Assembly (NCBI RefSeq): GCF_029945965.1
Contig: NZ_JAQSDO010000015.1
Coordinates: 809,952-873,951 of the forward strand
Length of the DNA: 64,000 nt
From: Thermomonas sp.
GTDB taxonomy: Bacteria; Pseudomonadota; Gammaproteobacteria; Xanthomonadales; Xanthomonadaceae
Reading direction: 5' to 3'
The position numbers were made by a program, and so were the translations under genes. Below, piece by piece: positions 27,388 to 36,972 of the stretch; position 1 is the stretch's first letter; every line of letters begins with the position of its first letter. The notes below the pieces were generated by a model. That model saw only the letters and a list, made by a program, of their open reading frames with translations. It did not search any database and was not told the DNA's origin.

Positions 27388-29379
27388 TCACTTGACTCCT
27401 TGCCCATGAGCGGCACTATCGCCAAGTGCGCCAGCGAATCCATTTACAAGACGAAGCGAACCCGCCACCGTCAGGTGGTGGCTATCCGAATACATCACAG
27501 CTCCTTCTTTAGTGGCTGGGCATGATGTTGTAGTGCACAGTGAAATGAACGGATCGAACAATGTTGCTGTCGGAGAATGGGCGACTTCAGAAGCCAGCAT
27601 TGCCAGCGCCACGCTTCGGCCTTGCTCTGCATCACGCCGGGTGATCGAGCATGTGGCGAGCGGCCTGCGCGCCAAGCACGCAGGGACTTCATGGTGGAAG
27701 TCAGGCGTGGGCGCGACCACCACCGCGCGCGCACCCCCAGATGCAATTCCGCGCAACGTCGCCACCGCCCCACTACGTGCCGCTGCAAAGGCAGCCGAAT
27801 TGCTGGTGTAGGCGGGCCAGTGTGATGCCAACACGACCGTTAAGGGCTTGTGCGCGGAAAGCCGCTGTACTTCCTGCAGCACATCCTGATTGAATCGCTC
27901 GCAACCTACGGCGCGAGGTATCCCGATCAAGGTTGGAGAATATCCTTGCAGAGGCGGACACTCGGGCATGTAGCGAATGCGCAGCGAAAGGCCACGACGC
28001 CTTGCGTACTCCGTCAGCGCCGGAACGTAATGGGCCGCATGGGAATCACCCCAGATAATGATATCTGGCGCTCTGCCGCCTTTCGGAAGATCGCAATCGG
28101 ATCGCTGTAATAAACCACCTTTATACGGCCGCTCGTGTTCACACGACACATGAACATTCCGGACGTCTGCCAACGCCGTCTGCAGCGCCGCGTCCCCGCC
28201 CGCCTGGGTCCAACCCAACTTGGCCCACGCCCCAAGTCCTGCGGCCAGCACGACCACGAATGCGCAGCCGACCGCCCCCACGCGAAATGTCCGCGAGCGC
28301 GTGGCCATCAATGCAACCTGTTTGCGCCTGATCGGGTTTTCCACGAACCGATAGGTCAGCGCCGCCAGCACCAAGGCAAGCAGGCACACGCCGGCAATGC
28401 CTACCGTGCCGATTTCACCCAAGGTGTACAAGCGTGCCATGACCAGGAGTGGCCAATGCCACAGGTAAAACGCATACGACACAAGACCAATCGCTACCAG
28501 CGGACGTACTGACAATAGCCTTGCCACCAGTCCATGGCGCGAATATTCGCATCCCATGATCAAGGCAGCCGTACCGAGGGTCGGAATCGTCGCGTGCCAA
28601 CCCGGGAACGGAATCGCTTCGGCATCGAACGCCACCACGGAATACAGGATCGCCAACAATCCGGCACCCGCAATAAGTTCTGCGAACAGGATCGGCTTCT
28701 TGCGCTTCGTCGCGAACACATACACCAAGCCGCCGGCGGCAAACTCCCAGGCACGGGTTGGAGATCCGAAAAATGCAAACTCGCGATGGCTGGCTGTCGT
28801 GATTATGGATAGTGCAAGGGACACCACGAAGACCAGCACCAGCAAGCCGCCAAGTGGCCGATCAAACCCAATACCACGCCGGTGTGACCAGCGACCCAAC
28901 AGCAGCATTAGCCCTGGCCAGACGAGGTAGAACTGTTCCTCGACCGAAAGTGACCAGGTATGCAACAGCGGCTGCGCTGCGGCCGGCGCGTCGAAGTATC
29001 CACCCGTGGCATTCGCAAAATAGAAGTTGGATACCAGCAGTACTGTGGCAATTGCCGACTTCGCCAGCCCCTGTTGTTCGCCGCCAACCGGAACCAAGAA
29101 GACGGAACCCAATGCCAACGTGGCGGCGAGCACCAAAAGCAATGCAGGCGCGAGCCTGCGTACCCGGCGCTCATAGAAGCCGACCAGAGAGATGTCTCCG
29201 GTTGTCGAAAATTCCCTAAACAACAGGCCGGTGATCAGGAACCCGGAGATGACAAAGAAAACATCGACACCTACAAACCCGCCCTGCACCCATGGCACGC
29301 CTGCGTGATAAGCAACCACGGCGAGGACCGCAAGCGCCCGCAGGCCATCGATGTGGCGCCGGTAATCCAGTTCAGCCAT
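27388..29379 (-). CDS. OafA-type O-acyltransferase with SGNH domain (second copy)
   Basis: 663 residues. Membrane acyltransferase-3 domain (YRRHIDGLRALAVLAVVAYHA, GVDVFFVISGFLITGLLF), then SGNH part with IIIWGDSHAAHY and SDSHHLTVAGS carrying the Ser and Asp-His residues. It is about as long as the copy at 18118 but GC-rich like its surroundings, so the two copies have different histories. The 157 bp before it (27231-27387) hold no gene. Confidence 0.88.
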   Translation of the reverse strand: MAELDYRRHIDGLRALAVLAVVAYHAGVPWVQGGFVGVDVFFVISGFLITGLLFREFSTTGDISLVGFYERRVRRLAPALLLVLAATLALGSVFLVPVGGEQQGLAKSAIATVLLVSNFYFANATGGYFDAPAAAQPLLHTWSLSVEEQFYLVWPGLMLLLGRWSHRRGIGFDRPLGGLLVLVFVVSLALSIITTASHREFAFFGSPTRAWEFAAGGLVYVFATKRKKPILFAELIAGAGLLAILYSVVAFDAEAIPFPGWHATIPTLGTAALIMGCEYSRHGLVARLLSVRPLVAIGLVSYAFYLWHWPLLVMARLYTLGEIGTVGIAGVCLLALVLAALTYRFVENPIRRKQVALMATRSRTFRVGAVGCAFVVVLAAGLGAWAKLGWTQAGGDAALQTALADVRNVHVSCEHERPYKGGLLQRSDCDLPKGGRAPDIIIWGDSHAAHYVPALTEYARRRGLSLRIRYMPECPPLQGYSPTLIGIPRAVGCERFNQDVLQEVQRLSAHKPLTVVLASHWPAYTSNSAAFAAARSGAVATLRGIASGGARAVVVAPTPDFHHEVPACLARRPLATCSITRRDAEQGRSVALAMLASEVAHSPTATLFDPFISLCTTTSCPATKEGAVMYSDSHHLTVAGSLRLVNGFAGALGDSAAHGQGVK

Positions 29380-30292
29380 GCGATTGAAGTAAACGTGGGC
29401 CCCGACGCAACAATGCGCATGCCGCGAAGAAGCCGCGCAGTTCGGCCAGCAGCGTCAATGGAATCCACCAGGGGTTGCGCATGTGGTGACGGGTGCGGAT
29501 CGACCGTAGTGGTCGCCAAAGCAACTCCCGCCACCAGCCCTCCTGCCTAGTCCGCAGCCAGAAATAGTAAGCGCCGACCGAATGTGTGGGGCGCATGGTT
29601 CGTAGGTGATGCCCATGGGCGCGCGTACCGCCTGATGACACCGCCAAGTGATGGATGATCGCGCCGGGTTCATAACGGATGAGCCCATGGATCGTGCGAT
29701 AGCGCCACGCAAACTCGGCCTCGAAGCGATACGCCGCGCCAATGAAATTCTCGTCGAAGCCGCCCAGTGCGATCGCCATGTCGCGTCGCACTGAAAAGTT
29801 GCCGCCCATGAATTCGCGGATAACGGCCGGTGTATCACTGGTGAAGCGGAATGACTCTCCGGGCTGGAGATGCTCGGGCTGTTCGCCGGGCTGCAGCACC
29901 ATGCCCGCCACCAGCGAGGCTTGTACTTGTGCAGCCTTGTGCCTCGCCACCAGATGCGGATCCGGCACGATGTCGTCGTCAAGGAACAAGACGATGTTAG
30001 ATTTCGCGGATTGCAAACCCACGTTCATCGCGTGCGGAATACTGGGCTCAGGGAGGCGCAACCAGCGAAGCTGCCCGGCGTCATGCAATCCCTGCAATTC
30101 ACTCTCAATGTCGGCTGGATGCCGAACGGTCTGATCTACCAGTACAATTTCTGAAGGCGGTACTGCCAGCGCAAGCAATGCGCGCGCGCTGTTGAGCGCG
30201 ATCATACCGCGCTGGTAGGTTGGAATCACCACACTCAAGGGGAGGGTTACGGACACAGCTTTTTCATCCTCGTCGCGCAGCGGCTCCGCCAA
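29372..30292 (-). CDS. Family 2 glycosyltransferase
   Basis: 306 residues. SVVIPTYQRGMIALNSARAL, LVDQTVRHPADIE and FLDDDIVPD (DxD) define a GT-A enzyme; GGNFSVRRDMAIALGGFDE is the acceptor-side motif. The longest frame starts with TTG at 30292 without a good ribosome site; a GTG at 30256 preceded by GAGG is a plausible alternative. The 3' end overlaps the acyltransferase start by 8 bp. Confidence 0.83.
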   Translation of the reverse strand: MAEPLRDEDEKAVSVTLPLSVVIPTYQRGMIALNSARALLALAVPPSEIVLVDQTVRHPADIESELQGLHDAGQLRWLRLPEPSIPHAMNVGLQSAKSNIVLFLDDDIVPDPHLVARHKAAQVQASLVAGMVLQPGEQPEHLQPGESFRFTSDTPAVIREFMGGNFSVRRDMAIALGGFDENFIGAAYRFEAEFAWRYRTIHGLIRYEPGAIIHHLAVSSGGTRAHGHHLRTMRPTHSVGAYYFWLRTRQEGWWRELLWRPLRSIRTRHHMRNPWWIPLTLLAELRGFFAACALLRRGPRLLQSHG

Positions 30293-30331
30293 TGGATCGA
30301 CGACGCTGTTGTCCTCCGGCCGCCATAAGTG

Positions 30332-31483
30332 TCAATAACGTCGAATTGAATTCAGGTGGTCGTAGAACGCGGTCATGGCACTCGCACACCGCCCCCAACG
30401 AAATTCTGCTGCGGTCACCCTTGCCGAGTGGCCAAGGCGACTGCACATTTCAGCGTCGCTCGCCAAGTCGGCGGCAGATAACGCCATCGCGGACACGTCG
30501 CCAACTGGAACGAGGCGCCCATTGGCGCCGTCGCGAATGTAGTCGGTAGGACCCGAAGTGTCTGACGACACCACGCACATCCCTCGCGCCATGGCTTCCA
30601 TCACAACTTTGGCCGCGCCCTCCGCCAAGGTCGGAAATAAGAATATTCCATGGGTGTCGTACATTTCCATCAAGGAACTTCGATCCACCCAGCCCCGAAG
30701 GTCCACACGGTCGCGAACGCCGTCTGGCAACGCGGACAGCAGTGCATCGTGCAATGGCTGGGGGCAGATCCAGGTCATACAGACATCGGTTCGCGACTGC
30801 AGGACCTGCGCCACTACCCGATTCATGATCATGGGCCCCTTGTTCGCCGACATCTGCGAAACATGCAGGAGCCTCTTCCAGCGCCGCTCATCGGTCGACA
30901 CTGGTGCATCCAGGTAGGCGTCAGGCACACCATGCCAGATCACTGCGACCCGGTCTGGCTGCGCACCGAACTGCTCGACCAGGAACTTCTTGTCATCGGC
31001 ACATGGCACGATCGCACCGTCGCTACAGTGCATCGCTTCACGCTGAATCCAATGAAGCCGATGTCCGACCAAGGCACGAAACGCTCCACGTACCGTCGAT
31101 GAGGTGGTCGGCGCGTATCGGAGCATCGCCGCGTCAACTTTTGCTTCAAGTCCATGACTACGCCAAACCATCAGAGGGCGATTCGGCAATCCGAGCACCA
31201 TTCGGCCGGACAGATACGAATATGGCTGACTGAGTTGCACCACGTCATAGCCCCTTCGAGCAAGCCGCGCGGCGACTTCGCGCCGATAGGCACGAGGCAG
31301 TTCAAGTATGTAGTGCAAATTTCCGTGAGAAACCTTGCGTCCAAGCGAGTCCGCCCAGAACGAGTCGACACGATGCCCAAGTTTCGCAAGCGCATGACTG
31401 GTATCCATCACGGTGCCAGCGGCGCCAGAGTTGGCATCCGGCAGAACATCCGCCCCGACCAGAATGTCCAGCTTCCCGCTCAT
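30332..31483 (-). CDS. Glycosyltransferase family 4
   Basis: 383 residues, GT-B. LVGADVLPDANSGAAGTVMD start, LLHVSQMSANKGPMIMNRVV and donor motif EGAAKVVMEAMARGMCVVSSD. ATGA overlap with the methyltransferase upstream. Sugar specificity unknown. Confidence 0.83.
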   Translation of the reverse strand: MSGKLDILVGADVLPDANSGAAGTVMDTSHALAKLGHRVDSFWADSLGRKVSHGNLHYILELPRAYRREVAARLARRGYDVVQLSQPYSYLSGRMVLGLPNRPLMVWRSHGLEAKVDAAMLRYAPTTSSTVRGAFRALVGHRLHWIQREAMHCSDGAIVPCADDKKFLVEQFGAQPDRVAVIWHGVPDAYLDAPVSTDERRWKRLLHVSQMSANKGPMIMNRVVAQVLQSRTDVCMTWICPQPLHDALLSALPDGVRDRVDLRGWVDRSSLMEMYDTHGIFLFPTLAEGAAKVVMEAMARGMCVVSSDTSGPTDYIRDGANGRLVPVGDVSAMALSAADLASDAEMCSRLGHSARVTAAEFRWGRCASAMTAFYDHLNSIRRY

Positions 31484-32070
31484 GAAACGCGGCGATACAC
31501 CGTGATGGTGTCCCGGGTTTCCTGGAGTTCAAACCCAGAAGGGGTTGGACCCAACTCACGCACCAGCCGCACAGGACCACTGGTCTCTGGGCAGCGGCCG
31601 GGCATTGGCTGGCTATCGTGCAGCGCAAGTCGCCCACCCACCTTCACCTTTGGCGACCACTCGTCCCAGTCCCGTTTCACTGATTTGTAAGAGTGGTCGG
31701 CGTCAATAAAGATCAGATCCATTTCTTGCTGAACATCCATAACGCTGTCGTAGCTGAACTTCCGGATTACGTGCAATTTGATATCGGGTCGCCGGGCTCT
31801 GCGGGTCTGCGACCACGTGATCCAATAGCCGTAGGCGATACCTAGGCGGCCGGGAATGAATGGGTCTATGCAGTACAGAGCGCCACTCTCCGGCATTTTC
31901 TCCATCATTCGGCGGGACGTAAGCCCTTCGAACACACCGATCTCGGTTACAGTCTCGGACATGCTGGACAGTTCCCTGAGCAGATCAGTTTCTGGGACCG
32001 ACAATTGCGTTGCCGCTGGGCGTAGGCCTGCGAGAACTGCAATACAGTGAAAGACTTGGTTACCCATCAT
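31480..32070 (-). CDS. Class I SAM-dependent methyltransferase
   Basis: 196 residues from ATG 32070 (GAGGAG seven bases before). TEIGVFEGLTSRRMMEKM is the SAM loop and DLIFIDADHSYKSVKRDWDE matches small sugar/polysaccharide-modifying methyltransferases (Methyltransf_24 type). It probably O-methylates a sugar of the repeat unit. Overlaps both neighbours. Confidence 0.72.
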   Translation of the reverse strand: MMGNQVFHCIAVLAGLRPAATQLSVPETDLLRELSSMSETVTEIGVFEGLTSRRMMEKMPESGALYCIDPFIPGRLGIAYGYWITWSQTRRARRPDIKLHVIRKFSYDSVMDVQQEMDLIFIDADHSYKSVKRDWDEWSPKVKVGGRLALHDSQPMPGRCPETSGPVRLVRELGPTPSGFELQETRDTITVYRRVS

Positions 32071-33037
32071 CACGTTTCTCCTCAGATGTAATCAGGATCG
32101 CTTGTACTAGACGAACCCACGCTCGCCAATGCATTGGTCGTGCAGTAATAACTTGACGCAGATAACCGATTGCGCGCCTGTCGCCATTCTTCACGAGTTG
32201 CGATCCGATCAGATAGGTAATTTCAGGACTCTTGTCGATGCCTGAGATTTGCGAGCCAAGCCTCTCACTTCGAATATTCTCCATAAGCTTTCGCGCTTCA
32301 TCCAGGCACTCTGACTCACTTGTCCCGGAGACCCGACAAACCCTGCAAGCATGCACAAGCCTGGCAAATTCTAATTGTCGAGGTCTTCCAACACCAGAAA
32401 TACTCCCGGGCTCTTTTATGTAGCGGTAGCGCACGTTTGGGATATATCCGATCAGCGCCTGCTCGCCCATCCGCAGCCACAGGTCCGAATCCTGTGAATA
32501 GTAAAACTCTTCTCGATAACCGCCGACTTTTTCATAAAGAGCCTTGCGGAACATAACGCTACCGTGAGCGGGTGGCCCCTGACGGTTGTGTAACAACCCG
32601 TGCGTCGCAACTTCGGGATCCGCGGGCCGCTCGGTGAACGACATATGCTCTCCGCCAGGGCCAACACATTCGGTCGTGCAGGATACAAACCCCAGCCGAG
32701 GATCCTTGTCGAACAGTGCGACCTGTTCGGCAATTCGCAACAGATGTGACCAATCATCGGAATCCTGCCGCGCAATGAACTCGCCTCGAGCCTCGGCACA
32801 ACCATGGATGAGTGCCCGTGTGAGGCCTGTATTTTCTTGATGGAGGATGCGCAGGCGTGGATCCTCGCTCGCTAACCCATCCAGTAGCTGCGAGCAGCCA
32901 TCAGTTGAGCCATCGTCAATCACGATCAGCTCGAGGTCATGAAAGCTTTGGCCAAGGATGCTCCCCACCGAGCTCTCAATTCGACCGGCATCGTTATAGA
33001 CGCTCATTACGACAGAGACTGTGGGCCTGGTATTCAC
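32060..33037 (-). CDS. Family 2 glycosyltransferase
   Basis: 325 residues. SVVMSVYNDAGRIESSVGSI, VIDDGSTDG and RQDSDDWSH (DxD) are classical GT2 motifs, with QDSDLWLRMGE further on. GTG start. The last ~60 residues are helical and may contact partners. It is somewhat AT-richer than the genes toward manC. The 103-bp gap before it holds nothing recognisable. Confidence 0.85.
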   Translation of the reverse strand: MNTRPTVSVVMSVYNDAGRIESSVGSILGQSFHDLELIVIDDGSTDGCSQLLDGLASEDPRLRILHQENTGLTRALIHGCAEARGEFIARQDSDDWSHLLRIAEQVALFDKDPRLGFVSCTTECVGPGGEHMSFTERPADPEVATHGLLHNRQGPPAHGSVMFRKALYEKVGGYREEFYYSQDSDLWLRMGEQALIGYIPNVRYRYIKEPGSISGVGRPRQLEFARLVHACRVCRVSGTSESECLDEARKLMENIRSERLGSQISGIDKSPEITYLIGSQLVKNGDRRAIGYLRQVITARPMHWRAWVRLVQAILITSEEKRDDG

Positions 33038-33140
33038 TACTAGGAATTTATCCGGAATTTGTTCTTGATATCGGGAGCAGGCTTCTCAGCCTGAGAATTT
33101 ATGGTCACAGCTCTCATCCAGTCACCGAAACCAACCGTTG

Positions 33141-34118
33141 CTATTGTTTTTTACTGTGCTGAATCAGTGATCGAGTTGTCTCCAACCACCATACCGTGCG
33201 CGGCCAACCAAATAATCCCGTGGCCACGCCATACAGTTGCAACGCACAGGTTCCATGGCAGATGCGCATTTCTTTCGCTATACCTAGCGCTATTTCGGCT
33301 TCTTCAACCAGCCCCCGCTCACCACACAATCGCGCGATCCAGAACAATTTTCGGGAGAACTCTTCCAGGTAACTCCAGTCAAGAAGTCCAAGTGCACGCA
33401 TACGTGTCCAAACTGCCTCGTGTGCACGCGCCATGTCCCGAACAATCTCCACGGTAAAACCGCTGCTCATGCCGCTTGCTCGCATGGCCTCGTGATCGCG
33501 AACGATCGCGCCAGGCTGCGGCACATGGATCGCGCTAATGCCCAACATGCCCGCACGCAAATCGTGCTCCCAGTCCTCAAGACAGCGTAGCTCCAGCCAG
33601 GGTCCGATCGCATCGCATGTAGTCCTCCGCCAAAGCGGCGCATTCGTATCCCAGCCCCGCTTCATCAGAAATGATGGAAAAATGTGCTCGATCTCTTCGC
33701 TGGTACGCGCCCAGACACGCGATTCACCCGTTGCCATATCGACGCGCCGGGTGATTCCGTAGGCCAGACCAGTTTCCGGATGTTCCTGCAACGCGGCGAC
33801 CTGTAACTCGAACTTGCTGGGTTCCAGCAAGTCATCGGAATCCAAGTATTGGATGTACTCGCCTCGCGCATGCGCAAATCCCAAGTTACGTGCTGCACCC
33901 GGACCAGCATTGGCCTGATGCACCCAGCGCACCACACCAGGATGCAAGGCCGCCAATTCTTCAGCAACCTTGGGGGTGTCATCTTCGGATCCATCATCGA
34001 CGATGATGACTTCGATTCGCTCATAGGTCTGTGCAAGTACCGACGCCACTGCCTCCCGCAACATGATCGGCCGATTGTAGGCGGGGATGATAGTGCTGAT
34101 GGTAGCAGGCGAGTGCAA
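33141..34118 (-). CDS. Family 2 glycosyltransferase
   Basis: 325 residues. STIIPAYNRPIMLREAVASV, IIVDDGSEDDTPK and YLDSDDLLEPSK give the GT-A active site; RCLEDWEHDLRAG is the acceptor-side motif. TTG start preceded by AGAAGG. Similar in plan to the gene at 32060 but not a close copy. The 101 bp upstream hold no gene. Confidence 0.84.
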   Translation of the reverse strand: MHSPATISTIIPAYNRPIMLREAVASVLAQTYERIEVIIVDDGSEDDTPKVAEELAALHPGVVRWVHQANAGPGAARNLGFAHARGEYIQYLDSDDLLEPSKFELQVAALQEHPETGLAYGITRRVDMATGESRVWARTSEEIEHIFPSFLMKRGWDTNAPLWRRTTCDAIGPWLELRCLEDWEHDLRAGMLGISAIHVPQPGAIVRDHEAMRASGMSSGFTVEIVRDMARAHEAVWTRMRALGLLDWSYLEEFSRKLFWIARLCGERGLVEEAEIALGIAKEMRICHGTCALQLYGVATGLFGWPRTVWWLETTRSLIQHSKKQ

Positions 34119-34219
34119 TCAGATCGCCTTCTGGTCAATGATCTGTGGCCAATTCGCGCACATGCCAAGCTTGCCAATGTGGTGTCCCACCGATATTGTC
34201 TTTCTCGCCGAGTATTTTT

Positions 34220-35182
34220 TCACGGCGTCCAATCCTCATCCCGGTCGTAAAGTGGTATCCCGAACTGCTGCCAGATTTCCCGGATGAGCGTGAGTTCATC
34301 GCTCGCAATCTTGCCAGCCCAGGAACGCGCCATCGCCATGCTGTTTCGTGAGACGGCATGTGGATGGTACTTCTCGACCGACATGACATCACCAAAGCAG
34401 GCGCGTTGATGGATCTCGCGCGTGCGCTCGTCGTACGGAAGCTGCAGCACCTCGAACAGCCCTTGCAACTTGTTGATCGGATCTTGGCAAAGGTCTTCGA
34501 ACATGACGTGTGAGCCAACGCCCTGCTTGACATAGCTCCATAGGACAGTGTTCAAGGCGCCATGCAGCACTGCTGCTGACTCGACACTATCTTCACCTGA
34601 ATATTTCTCAAGTAAGTTCCGATGAGGTTCTAGATGCTCGGTCATCAGCTGTCCATCGTCGAGGAACTGGCGTAAGAATGACCCGAGCGGCCACCCCAGC
34701 CGACGCACGCTGGACACGAATCCTGCCGGGTGCCGAAACAGGATAACGGTTTGCAGCTGGTAACGCGTCGTTAAATACTCCGTCAGCAGGCACCCCAGCG
34801 GATCCTTGATTAGCATGCGCTTCAATCGCGGCTTGAAAAGCCTCAAGGGCATCATCGGATAATCCGCGTTTGGCATATTCAGAGCGGCCCGGAATCCGCC
34901 GCTAAGGACCTCATCGAACAGCGCATCCACATCCGCATCCGCCACCTCGCTTCGGCGATAGTCGAATGATTTCGGCCACCGCCCTTTCTCCGGGGAGAAT
35001 GGCTCGTGGATATACCAGATACCGGGGGCGGCTAGCATTTTTGCCAACCATGTCGTACCACTACGATGGGTACCAGTCAGGAAGATGGGCGGTCCTGCAG
35101 GTATCGAAGCAATTCGCCGGCGTGTTTCAGGATATTCGAGCCATGCTCCGCGGAGGCGGCCTGCCAACAATTTCCAATTCAT
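34220..35182 (-). CDS. PAPS-dependent sulfotransferase
   Basis: 320 residues. The 5'-phosphosulfate loop TGTHRSGTTWLAKML begins at residue 36, and the 3'-phosphate motif is FRHPAGFVSSVRR. These are the two hallmarks of the sulfotransferase family. It would transfer sulfate from PAPS to a sugar of the polysaccharide or its lipid-linked precursor. PAPS is made by CysD/CysNC encoded at 60568-63356 in the same window. Confidence 0.85.
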   Translation of the reverse strand: MNWKLLAGRLRGAWLEYPETRRRIASIPAGPPIFLTGTHRSGTTWLAKMLAAPGIWYIHEPFSPEKGRWPKSFDYRRSEVADADVDALFDEVLSGGFRAALNMPNADYPMMPLRLFKPRLKRMLIKDPLGCLLTEYLTTRYQLQTVILFRHPAGFVSSVRRLGWPLGSFLRQFLDDGQLMTEHLEPHRNLLEKYSGEDSVESAAVLHGALNTVLWSYVKQGVGSHVMFEDLCQDPINKLQGLFEVLQLPYDERTREIHQRACFGDVMSVEKYHPHAVSRNSMAMARSWAGKIASDELTLIREIWQQFGIPLYDRDEDWTP

Positions 35183-35254
35183 TCGCTCAAGGTCTCTGGG
35201 CGGCCCGCCAAGCGATGGCTTGGTTCCTCGCCCGGTATCTACATACCTGCGTGA

Positions 35255-36319
35255 TCATGATCTCGACCATATCGATGAAGGCACTTCTGCACCCGTGCCG
35301 CCATTCCGAAGGGATGCAATTCGATCACGGGTAGGAGTTGAACTCAGTCGATCCAGTAGCAATGCGTTGCGCTCTCTTGCATCATCATTCGCGGCACTTT
35401 CATGCCAAAGATGAACAATAGGGAGTCTTGCGCCTTCGCCAATATTGCGGGTTCTAAGTCTCTCCATGAATTCGTCGTCTTCCGCCCCCCAGCCATAGAA
35501 TCTTTCGTCGTGCCCGCCGATCGAAAAATAACACTCCTTCGTAACTGCGATGGGAGTGCGATTATTTGCAATGATGCGCTCAAGTCCCAATACACCAAAA
35601 AAATTTTCGCCGCGCTGAACTTCTTCAGAACTTTCGGCATCAAGATAAAATATCAAGCGTGGCAGCCGTACTGCCTCCAATCCACGATCAATGACACCAA
35701 CGATATGTGAGAGAGCTGCCTTGGGTAGCAGCATGTCCGCATCATGGAGGAGCAAGATACGCCCCTTGGCCTCACGCGCCCCTCGGTTCAACGCCCATGA
35801 ACGGTTGTACGGCATGTCCTGGCTGGTGCACTTCTGATGCACGTAAATGACGTCTTTTGGCACAATTGATGCAAAAGCAGGATGCCAACTTTGCTCGACC
35901 ACGATGACTTCGTAGCTCACGTCAATTTGGGAGCGTAGGGCCTTGATGCATGCCTTGAACTGCTCCAGACGTGCAGTACCGCGCACCCCGATCACGACAC
36001 TTACGGTTGGCTCAGAATATTTGTCCGTAGTTGGCACCGTGGAATCCAACTCTATCGGCCACTCCTTCAAACAATGCCTGAGCAAACGAGGTCCAATGTC
36101 TGGAAACATATTGGCTACGGTTAGTGACGAAGAGTGCCTCCACATGCACTCGCGCCCAGTCGTTAGCGGATCGACTCGAAGGCGCTGACGACGATTGCAC
36201 AGATCGAGCCAATTGAATCCTAAAGCTTGTGCTACGTGCGGCAGTCTCAGCACAATTTCAGTGCGCCAACGTTCGTGTAACCAACAACCGATTTTTTGCC
36301 TAATAGAAGGATGAGTCAC
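35255..36319 (-). CDS. Glycosyltransferase with galactosyltransferase-type C-terminal motif
   Basis: 354 residues. GT-A core with SVVIGVRGTARLEQFKACIK and LLLHDADMLLPKAA; FYGWGAEDDEFMERLRTRN is the conserved acceptor/catalytic block of the galactosyl/GalNAc-transferase C-terminal domain. I prefer the GTG at 36319 because it overlaps the stop of the upstream gene as GTGA; a longer frame to 36358 exists. Noticeably AT-rich. Confidence 0.78.
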   Translation of the reverse strand: MTHPSIRQKIGCWLHERWRTEIVLRLPHVAQALGFNWLDLCNRRQRLRVDPLTTGRECMWRHSSSLTVANMFPDIGPRLLRHCLKEWPIELDSTVPTTDKYSEPTVSVVIGVRGTARLEQFKACIKALRSQIDVSYEVIVVEQSWHPAFASIVPKDVIYVHQKCTSQDMPYNRSWALNRGAREAKGRILLLHDADMLLPKAALSHIVGVIDRGLEAVRLPRLIFYLDAESSEEVQRGENFFGVLGLERIIANNRTPIAVTKECYFSIGGHDERFYGWGAEDDEFMERLRTRNIGEGARLPIVHLWHESAANDDARERNALLLDRLSSTPTRDRIASLRNGGTGAEVPSSIWSRS

Positions 36320-36972
36320 AGCCTTTCCCCCAGTTTCCTTGCTGGGACACTGCCCCAAATTTCAAACATTGGAACGTCTTTCGTAACCACGGCATTCGCG
36401 CCAATGATCGCGCCGTCGCCAATGGTCACACCCGGCATGATCGCGCATCCGGCCCCAAGCCAGACATCGTTGCCGATGACGATCCCGCACCGGGCTGGAT
36501 CTGCCCCTTGGGATTGGATTGGCATCCCGCGTGCATGCCCATGGTTGGACGCCACGATGCTGCAGAATTGGCTGATCAGGCAGTCGTCACCAATCATGAT
36601 GTCTCCGCCACCCGCCCGAAGATTGTTGTACTGACCGATCCAGGTACGCGCACCAACTTTGATCCGCCCATACCCATTACTGTCATCACCAAAGGCAAGC
36701 ATCGTGCCTTCACGTATCTGCGCCCCCTCGCCTGCGCTGAAAAGTTCAGAACGATGGCCATACGACAATACCGTATCGCTGATACGAGCCTTTGGTGCAG
36801 CTTGTCGCAGCAAATCAAGCTCAACGCGCTGAAGACGTCGCTTGCCGAGATCTTGGATCACGGCGTCGTGGCGGAAAAGCCACACGCCACGCAGGATATT
36901 GAGCAGGCTACGCAACTGGATTGCCTGCATGAATACCATCGCATGCACGTGCAAGTTCCCAGAATGCGTCAT
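36316..36972 (-). CDS. Hexapeptide-repeat O-acetyltransferase (WbbJ/maltose-acetyltransferase-like)
   Basis: 218 residues, left-handed beta-helix. IVIGNDVWLGAGCAIMPG, VTIGDGAIIGANAVVTKDVP and the ending WGSVPARKLGERL are typical of NodL/WbbJ-like sugar acetyltransferases. The longest frame overlaps the upstream glycosyltransferase by 65 bp; internal ATGs at 36939 or 36930 would reduce this and may be the true start. Confidence 0.82.
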   Translation of the reverse strand: MTHSGNLHVHAMVFMQAIQLRSLLNILRGVWLFRHDAVIQDLGKRRLQRVELDLLRQAAPKARISDTVLSYGHRSELFSAGEGAQIREGTMLAFGDDSNGYGRIKVGARTWIGQYNNLRAGGGDIMIGDDCLISQFCSIVASNHGHARGMPIQSQGADPARCGIVIGNDVWLGAGCAIMPGVTIGDGAIIGANAVVTKDVPMFEIWGSVPARKLGERL